A DNA stretch of 10,184 nucleotides from CAUZRD01 sp963582255 (GTDB lineage: Bacteria; Pseudomonadota; Alphaproteobacteria; Rhizobiales; TMED25). The notes beneath the pieces were generated by a model, which saw only the letters and a program-made list of their open reading frames with translations, was not told the origin of the DNA and did no database searches. The stretch lies in the NCBI GenBank assembly GCA_963582255.1, contig CAUZRD010000067.1:1-10184 (forward strand). Direction: 5' to 3'. Position numbers and translations under genes: made by a program. This document shows positions 6,474-10,184 of this stretch, piece after piece (within the stretch, counting starts at the first letter, position 1; each line of letters starts with the position of its first letter).

Positions 6474-7007
6474 ATGTCACGTATTGGAAAAAAGGTGATC
6501 CCAGTACCATCCGGTGTTACCGTGTCGGTTGATGGCCAAGCTGTTAGTGTCAAAGGCCCAAAGGGCGAGTTGAACGTGGTGTTGGTTGATGATGTGATTG
6601 CAAAACTTGAAACTGGTGGCATACAAGTCAATATGCGCAAAGACACTAGGCGTGGCCGTTCCATGTGGGGATTGTCACGGACTGTTGTCGCCAATCTGAT
6701 TGATGGTGTTTCGCAAGGGTTTAGTCGCTCACTTGAGATAACCGGTGTTGGTTATCGTGCGGCGGTTGAGGGGAAAAAATTGAAATTAGCCCTCGGCTTT
6801 AGTCATGATGTGTTGTATCCGATCCCGGAAGATGTCGTGATCGCGTGCCCTAAACCAACGGAAATAACCGTTACTGGTATCGACAGGCAGCGAGTTGGGC
6901 AGGTTGCGGCTGAAATTCGCCACTATCGCCCCCCTGAGCCGTATAAAGGCAAGGGTGTGCGCTTTGCTGGTGAATATATTTTCCGTAAAGAAGGTAAGAA
7001 GAAGTAG
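6474..7007 (+). CDS. rplF: 50S ribosomal protein L6
   Basis: L6 is a two-domain protein at the base of the 50S stalk, near the sarcin-ricin loop. The 177 residues match E. coli L6 exactly in length. It starts MSRIGKKVIPVPSGVTVSVDG, then VKGPKGELN. The domain junction has LIDGVSQGFSRSLEITGVGYRA (about 77-98). The C-terminal domain carries LALGFSHDVLYPIP, TGIDRQRVGQVAAEIR and the signature RPPEPYKGKGVRFAGEY before a lysine-rich end. A GGAGAG site lies in the 23-base gap after rpsH. The L18 gene follows after 10 bases. Confidence 0.98.
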   Translation: MSRIGKKVIPVPSGVTVSVDGQAVSVKGPKGELNVVLVDDVIAKLETGGIQVNMRKDTRRGRSMWGLSRTVVANLIDGVSQGFSRSLEITGVGYRAAVEGKKLKLALGFSHDVLYPIPEDVVIACPKPTEITVTGIDRQRVGQVAAEIRHYRPPEPYKGKGVRFAGEYIFRKEGKKK

Positions 7008-7017
7008 GCCATCTAGG

Positions 7018-7380
7018 ATGACAGATAGAAAAAATAAGACACTACGTCGTCGTGCGCGTGTCCGCCGCCGATTGCACCAACGTTCAACCGGACGCGCTCG
7101 CTTAAGTGTATTTCGCTCGTCAAAGAACATCTATGCTCAGGTTATTGATGATTCAAGCGGGCGCACTGTGGCTGCGGCCTCAACGCTTGAAACAGATGTG
7201 CGTTCAAAGTTGAAAACTGGGGCTGACAAAGCTGCTGCTTCAGTAGTTGGAAAAGTGATCGCCAAGCGCGCGCGCGACGCGGGCGTGGAGCAGGTCATAT
7301 TCGACCGCGGTTCATATCTTTATCATGGCCGAGTGAGGGCGCTGGCCGATGCTGCCCGTGAAGGTGGGCTACAATTTTGA
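7018..7380 (+). CDS. rplR: 50S ribosomal protein L18
   Basis: L18 binds 5S rRNA and helps build the central protuberance together with L5. The start is set at ATG 7018, giving 120 residues with a very basic N-terminus (KTLRRRARVRRRLHQRSTGR), followed by RLSVFRSSKNIYAQVIDD. The C-terminal half has VGKVIAKRARDAGVEQVIFDRG and ends YLYHGRVRALADAAREGG, all typical. An in-frame ATG at 6895 lies well inside rplF and is rejected. The purine-rich GTAAGAAGAAGTAGG at the rplF end probably serves as ribosome-binding site. Its stop lies in the first copy of a 9-base repeat described for the following gap. Confidence 0.97.
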   Translation: MTDRKNKTLRRRARVRRRLHQRSTGRARLSVFRSSKNIYAQVIDDSSGRTVAAASTLETDVRSKLKTGADKAAASVVGKVIAKRARDAGVEQVIFDRGSYLYHGRVRALADAAREGGLQF

Positions 7381-7411
7381 GGACCAATTTTGAAGGTCAA
7401 TATACAAGACC
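7372..7411 (+). repeat. Short direct repeat and alternative hairpins between rplR and rpsE
   Basis: CAATTTTGA occurs at 7372-7380, where it ends in the rplR stop, and again at 7385-7393, a 13-base offset. Next, GACC (7382-7385), GGTC (7395-7398) and GACC (7408-7411) are each separated by nine bases, so the middle GGTC can pair with either neighbour but not both. Stems are only 4 bp and may be weak or chance. The 51-base gap (7381-7431) also contains the rpsE ribosome-binding site, AAAGGATG. Confidence 0.4.
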
Positions 7412-7431
7412 AAATCTAAAGGATGTAAGTT

Positions 7432-7986
7432 ATGGCGCGTGAGCCGATGAGGTCGCGGGACGACCGCGACAGCGAATTTATCGACCGTCTTGTCCACATT
7501 AACCGCGTTGCCAAGGTGGTAAAGGGCGGGCGTCGTTTTGGCTTTGCCGCGCTGGTGGTCATTGGCGATCAAAAGGGTAGGGTCGGTTTTGGTCACGGTA
7601 AGGCACGCGAGGTTCCGGAGGCGATCCGTAAGGCAACTGAAACGGCGAAACGCTCTCTGATCCGAGTTCCTTTGCGTGAGGGTCGTACGCTGCACCATGA
7701 CGTAACAGGGCATCATGGTGCAGGCAAAGTGCTCATGCGCTCGGCTCCTCCGGGAACAGGTATTATTGCTGGTGGTCCAATGCGTGCGGTTTTCGAAACT
7801 CTGGGAGTTCAGGATGTGGTAGCCAAATCAATCGGCACCTCCAACCCCTATAACATGGTCAGAGCAACCTTTGATGCGCTCAGGCATGAACAGAGCCCGC
7901 GTATGGTTGCCTCGAGGCGCGGTTTAAAAGTTAGTGAAATCATCTCCCGTCGCCATGATGCGACAGGTGAGCCTGTGAGCGATTAA
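7432..7986 (+). CDS. rpsE: 30S ribosomal protein S5
   Basis: S5 lies on the back of the 30S subunit at the mRNA entry, contributes to decoding fidelity and forms part of the spectinomycin neighbourhood. The protein has 184 residues. The N-terminal double-stranded-RNA-binding-like domain has VAKVVKGGRRFGFAALVVIG (about 26-45) and RVGFGHGKAREVPEAIRKA. The Lys31-Gly32-Gly33-Arg34 loop, whose equivalents mutate to spectinomycin resistance in other bacteria, looks wild type. The C-terminal domain has VLMRSAPPGTGIIAGGPMRAV, VVAKSIGTSNPYNMVRATF and a basic end region. Its start is supported by AAAGGATG about 10 bases upstream; the rplR gap is unusually long for this cluster. Confidence 0.98.
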   Translation: MAREPMRSRDDRDSEFIDRLVHINRVAKVVKGGRRFGFAALVVIGDQKGRVGFGHGKAREVPEAIRKATETAKRSLIRVPLREGRTLHHDVTGHHGAGKVLMRSAPPGTGIIAGGPMRAVFETLGVQDVVAKSIGTSNPYNMVRATFDALRHEQSPRMVASRRGLKVSEIISRRHDATGEPVSD

Positions 7987-7995
7987 GAGATAAAG

Positions 7996-8193
7996 ATGGC
8001 AGACATGACAACAGTGACCGTCGAGCAGACTGGAAGTCCCATTCGTCGTCCGGCTGATCAGCGTGCGACGCTAATTGGCCTTGGGCTAAACAAGATGCAT
8101 CGTCGTAGAACTCTGGAAGATACTCCTTCCATTCGCGGAATGATTGCTAAAGTGAGCCACCTTGTGCGGGTCATTGACGATAACAAAACCTGA
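7996..8193 (+). CDS. rpmD: 50S ribosomal protein L30
   Basis: L30 is a small 23S rRNA-binding protein that is not universal in bacteria. The 65-residue product has the core TVTVEQTGSPIRRPADQRATL, then GLGLNKMHRRRTLEDTPSIRGMI and VSHLVRVIDD; these are the expected helix-loop and terminal strand. The gene is 5-6 residues longer at the N-terminus than E. coli L30 (59), as is common in alphaproteobacteria. It lies 9 bases after rpsE with a TAAGAGATAAAG purine run before the ATG. Confidence 0.97.
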   Translation: MADMTTVTVEQTGSPIRRPADQRATLIGLGLNKMHRRRTLEDTPSIRGMIAKVSHLVRVIDDNKT

Positions 8194-8215
8194 CCCCATT
8201 TGAATGGATGTTGTG

Positions 8216-8767
8216 ATGCGATTGAACCAAATTTCTGATATTCCGGGTGCCCGCAAGGCCCCTAAGCGCGTTGGGCGCGGTATTGCGTCTGGTACTGGTA
8301 AAACCGCAGGCAGGGGTGTTAAGGGGCAAAAGTCTCGCTCAGGCGTCGCCATCAAGGGGTTTGAGGGCGGCCAGATGCCTTTGCATCGCCGGTTACCTAA
8401 ACGTGGTTTTAATAATATTTTTGCATTGAAGTTCAATTCGGTGAATGTTGGCAGGATTCAGCAAGCAATTGATGCTGGTAAGCTTAATGCAGCTGAAAAG
8501 ATCACGGTAGAAGCACTAAAGACTGCTGGCGTTGTGTCAAAATGTCTTAATGGAGTTCGCTTGCTGGGGCGCGGTGAGCTTTCGGTCAAAGCTGAGTTTG
8601 AAATTTCTGGCGCGTCAAAATCGGCAATCGCAGCGGTCGAGAAATCTGGTGGTAGTGTTGCTCTTCTTCCCGGAAAAAGAGTCCCAGAAAAGACTGGAAA
8701 GCGCACGGCGCGCCGTGAAGTTGCACGTGTTAAGCGCGAAGCGCGGGCCGTACAAGCGGGCGCGTAA
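8216..8767 (+). CDS. rplO: 50S ribosomal protein L15 with basic C-terminal tail
   Basis: L15 joins 23S rRNA late in 50S assembly. With the start at ATG 8216 the protein has 183 residues beginning MRLNQISDIPGARKAPKRVGRG, aligning with the usual L15 opening. An in-frame ATG at 8204 would add Met-Asp-Val-Val but has no purine run before it, whereas GGA at 8206-8208 is suitably placed for 8216. The glycine-rich N-terminal part (SGTGKTAGRGVKGQKSRSG, then FEGGQMPLHRRLPKRGF) is diagnostic. The globular part runs to about residue 150. The last 33 residues form an extra tail, one third Lys/Arg (11 of 33), making it longer than E. coli L15 (144) and longer than many alphaproteobacterial forms. Start choice is less certain than identity. 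Confidence 0.95.
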   Translation: MRLNQISDIPGARKAPKRVGRGIASGTGKTAGRGVKGQKSRSGVAIKGFEGGQMPLHRRLPKRGFNNIFALKFNSVNVGRIQQAIDAGKLNAAEKITVEALKTAGVVSKCLNGVRLLGRGELSVKAEFEISGASKSAIAAVEKSGGSVALLPGKRVPEKTGKRTARREVARVKREARAVQAGA

Positions 8768-8831
8768 GATATCCGTTGGTTGCGTTCGATAGCGCGCCGG
8801 AGGGGTGGAGAATTTAATTTGGTAAGGAGCG

Positions 8832-8860
8832 TTGATCTGACCGCATAGATGCGAGATCAA
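8832..8860 (+). promoter_or_regulatory. Hairpin in the rplO-secY leader
   Basis: TTGATCT (8832-8838) pairs fully with AGATCAA (8854-8860), and inside it CGCA (8842-8845) pairs with TGCG (8850-8853) around a TAGA loop; GAC (8839-8841) bulges on the 5' side. That gives 11 base pairs in 29 bases. No T-run follows, so a classical terminator is unlikely. It could stabilise, pause or mark processing of the mRNA upstream of secY; its function is unknown. Confidence 0.5.
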
Positions 8861-8886
8861 GCTCTACGCGCCTCATTCCATGGCGT

Positions 8887-8893
8887 GGGAAGG
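8887..8893 (+). promoter_or_regulatory. secY ribosome-binding site beside a possible stem
   Basis: GGGAAGG stands 8 bases before ATG 8902 and is the best Shine-Dalgarno candidate for secY. CGCGCC (8867-8872) can pair with GGCGTG (8882-8887, including one G-U pair) across a 9-base loop, which would put a stem directly against this site and could lower its accessibility. Confidence 0.5.
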
Positions 8894-8901
8894 TTAAGGC
8901 A

Positions 8902-10184
8902 ATGGCCTCAGCAGCGGAACAACTTGCCGCTAACATAAATTTCTCCGCGTTTTCCAAAGCGACGGATCTGAAGCGCCGTATTCTGTTTACATTGGGCGCG
9001 CTTCTAATCTATCGACTGGGGACCTATATTCCTCTGCCCGGAATTAATGCCGAAGCGCTCGCCGATGTGTTCCAACGGAATCAGAGCGGAATCATCGGCA
9101 TGTTTGATATGTTTGCCGGCGGCGCTGTTGGCCGTATGGCTATCTTTGCGCTCAACATCATGCCGTACATCTCTGCCTCCATCATCATGCAGCTGATGAC
9201 GGCTGTCTCGCCACATCTTGAGCAGTTGAAGAAAGAAGGCGAGCAGGGGCGTAAGCAAATCAACCAATATACCCGCTATGGCACGGTATTCCTTGCCACT
9301 CTTCAGGGCTATGGAATTGCAGTAGGCCTCGAGGGCGCAGGTAATGTCGTTATAGAACCTGGACTCTATTTCCGTTTTGGAACAGTGATTACACTGGTTG
9401 GTGGTACCGTTTTTCTAATGTGGTTAGGCGAGCAGATAACAGCGCGCGGCATCGGAAATGGTATTTCTCTGATCATCTTTTCTGGCATTATAGCTGAGAT
9501 GCCATCGGCAATCGCCAATACGCTTGAACTTGGCCGTCAGGGAGCATTACCAACTTGGGTTATTCTTGCCGTCGCAGCCATGTCCGTTGTCGTCATAGCC
9601 TTTATCGTGTTTATGGAGCGCGCTCAGCGCCGCCTCTTGATTCAATATCCAAAACGCCAGGTCGGCAACAAAATGTTTGGCGGAGATTCATCGCACTTGC
9701 CGCTCAAGCTCAATACCGCGGGTGTTATCCCGCCGATCTTTGCCTCATCGCTACTTTTACTGCCGATCACAGTTGCCAATTTCTCTTCCGGTCAGGGCCC
9801 TGATTGGCTGAATGCGGTGACTGCATTACTCGGCCGTGGTCAGCCCTTGTATTTAGCGCTTTATATTGGCGGGATCGTTTTCTTCGCCTTTTTCTATACC
9901 GCTATCGTGTTCAATCCAGCTGATACTGCAGATAATTTGAAGAAGTATGGTGGATTTATTCCAGGAATTCGCCCTGGTGAGCGCACGGCTACATACCTTG
10001 ATTATGTTCTCACCCGAATTACTGTTGCGGGCGCGGGCTATCTGGCTGCAGTGTGCCTGCTACCGGAGTTGTTGATTTCATATGCGGCAGTTCCATTTTA
10101 TTTTGGTGGCACCTCACTTTTGATTGTTGTTAGCGTCACGATGGATACAATTTCTCAAGTCCAAAGTCATCTTCTCGCCCATCA
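8902..10184 (+). CDS. secY: Sec translocon channel subunit SecY (3' end outside window)
   Basis: SecY forms the protein-conducting pore of the SecYEG complex in the inner membrane, working with SecA and ribosomes. The frame is intact for 427 residues to the window edge; E. coli SecY has 443, so only a short C-terminal tail should be missing. About ten hydrophobic segments can be placed, near residues 24-40, 78-102, 124-144, 156-178, 183-200, 217-237, 274-294, 318-338, 372-392 and 397-417. The plug and TM2 region reads GMFDMFAGGAVGRMAIF (about 66-82). The cytoplasmic loop RRLLIQYPKRQVGNKMFGG (about 243-261) and IPGIRPGERTATYLD are family signatures; Arg357 matches the E. coli Arg357 essential for SecA-driven export. 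The start MASAAEQLAANI resembles alphaproteobacterial SecY. It lies 134 bases after rplO. Confidence 0.98.
   Translation, partial: MASAAEQLAANINFSAFSKATDLKRRILFTLGALLIYRLGTYIPLPGINAEALADVFQRNQSGIIGMFDMFAGGAVGRMAIFALNIMPYISASIIMQLMTAVSPHLEQLKKEGEQGRKQINQYTRYGTVFLATLQGYGIAVGLEGAGNVVIEPGLYFRFGTVITLVGGTVFLMWLGEQITARGIGNGISLIIFSGIIAEMPSAIANTLELGRQGALPTWVILAVAAMSVVVIAFIVFMERAQRRLLIQYPKRQVGNKMFGGDSSHLPLKLNTAGVIPPIFASSLLLLPITVANFSSGQGPDWLNAVTALLGRGQPLYLALYIGGIVFFAFFYTAIVFNPADTADNLKKYGGFIPGIRPGERTATYLDYVLTRITVAGAGYLAAVCLLPELLISYAAVPFYFGGTSLLIVVSVTMDTISQVQSHLLAH

Larger units (their letters stand above)
8768..8901 (+). other. Intergenic region rplO-secY, largest gap in the window
   Basis: This 134-base gap is far longer than any other in the cluster. 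It contains the AT-rich stretch GAATTTAATTTGG (8810-8822), including TTTAAT at 8813-8818, which resembles a -10 box, but no acceptable -35 is found 16-18 bases upstream. A hairpin follows at 8832-8860, and a second possible stem at 8867-8887 abuts the secY ribosome-binding site. No open frame with a plausible start was found. An additional secY promoter or an mRNA-processing region is possible but unproven. Confidence 0.5.

Noticed and set aside
6293..6694. Minus-strand open frame across the rpsH-rplF junction
   Set aside because: It is antisense to conserved ribosomal genes on both sides with no recognisable domain or ribosome-binding site. The same reasoning removes the minus-strand frames at 7369-7716 and 8086-8436.
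6895..7017. Upstream in-frame extension of rplR (and likewise of rpmC, rpsQ and rplE)
   Set aside because: The added residues come from out-of-frame reading of the preceding gene and match nothing in the families; the internal ATGs give standard lengths and openings.
8805..8825. Possible tiny leader peptide starting at GTG 8805 in the rplO-secY gap
   Set aside because: Only six codons, and the purine run touches the start codon, leaving no proper spacing.
9555..9803. Plus-strand open frame of 82 codons inside secY
   Set aside because: SecY is continuous in another frame through this stretch with all family motifs, so this is a shadow frame.
1..10184. Mobile element, CRISPR, toxin-antitoxin, phage or other accessory system
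   Set aside because: Nearly every base is accounted for by the conserved S10-spc-secY gene string; no inserted gene, long repeat or change in gene order is present.

Overview
The window is a continuous, plus-strand ribosomal-protein gene cluster from a bacterium: the S10 and spc gene strings joined end to end. It starts inside rplC (L3) and runs through rplD, rplW, rplB, rpsS, rplV, rpsC, rplP, rpmC and rpsQ (rest of the S10 string), then rplN, rplX, rplE, rpsN, rpsH, rplF, rplR, rpsE, rpmD and rplO (spc string). It ends inside secY, the channel subunit of the Sec translocon. The order is the classic one known from E. coli. Twenty-one protein genes are present, the first and last cut by the window edges, and all internal reading frames are intact.

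The host is most likely an alphaproteobacterium of moderate GC (about 50-55% in the lines counted by hand). This rests on family resemblance: the L3 C-terminal tail beyond the conserved core, the zinc-independent 101-residue S14, the 65-residue L30, and the SecY N-terminus with its MASAAEQLAANI-type start. Genus cannot be given from this alone.

Layout: genes are packed tightly. Four junctions overlap by 4-8 bases or share one base (rplC/rplD, rplD/rplW, rplV/rpsC, rplX/rplE), which suggests translational coupling. Most other gaps are 1-25 bases and carry a Shine-Dalgarno-like purine run. Three gaps are larger: 43 bases between rpsQ and rplN (the S10/spc boundary), 51 bases between rplR and rpsE, and 134 bases between rplO and secY. 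The last holds a clear interrupted hairpin and a weaker one next to the secY ribosome-binding site. No tRNA, rRNA, mobile element, CRISPR, long repeat or convincing terminator was seen, and no stretch over 300 bases lacks a gene.

Together the genes supply much of the large-subunit core and tunnel exit (L2, L3, L4, L14, L16, L22, L23, L24, L29), the 5S rRNA neighbourhood (L5, L18), other 50S proteins (L6, L15, L30) and several 30S proteins (S3, S5, S8, S14, S17, S19), plus SecY, which receives secretory and membrane chains from the ribosome. The content is essential housekeeping. I found no undescribed system; the findings are modest features of the untranslated gaps and of two lineage-variable protein tails.
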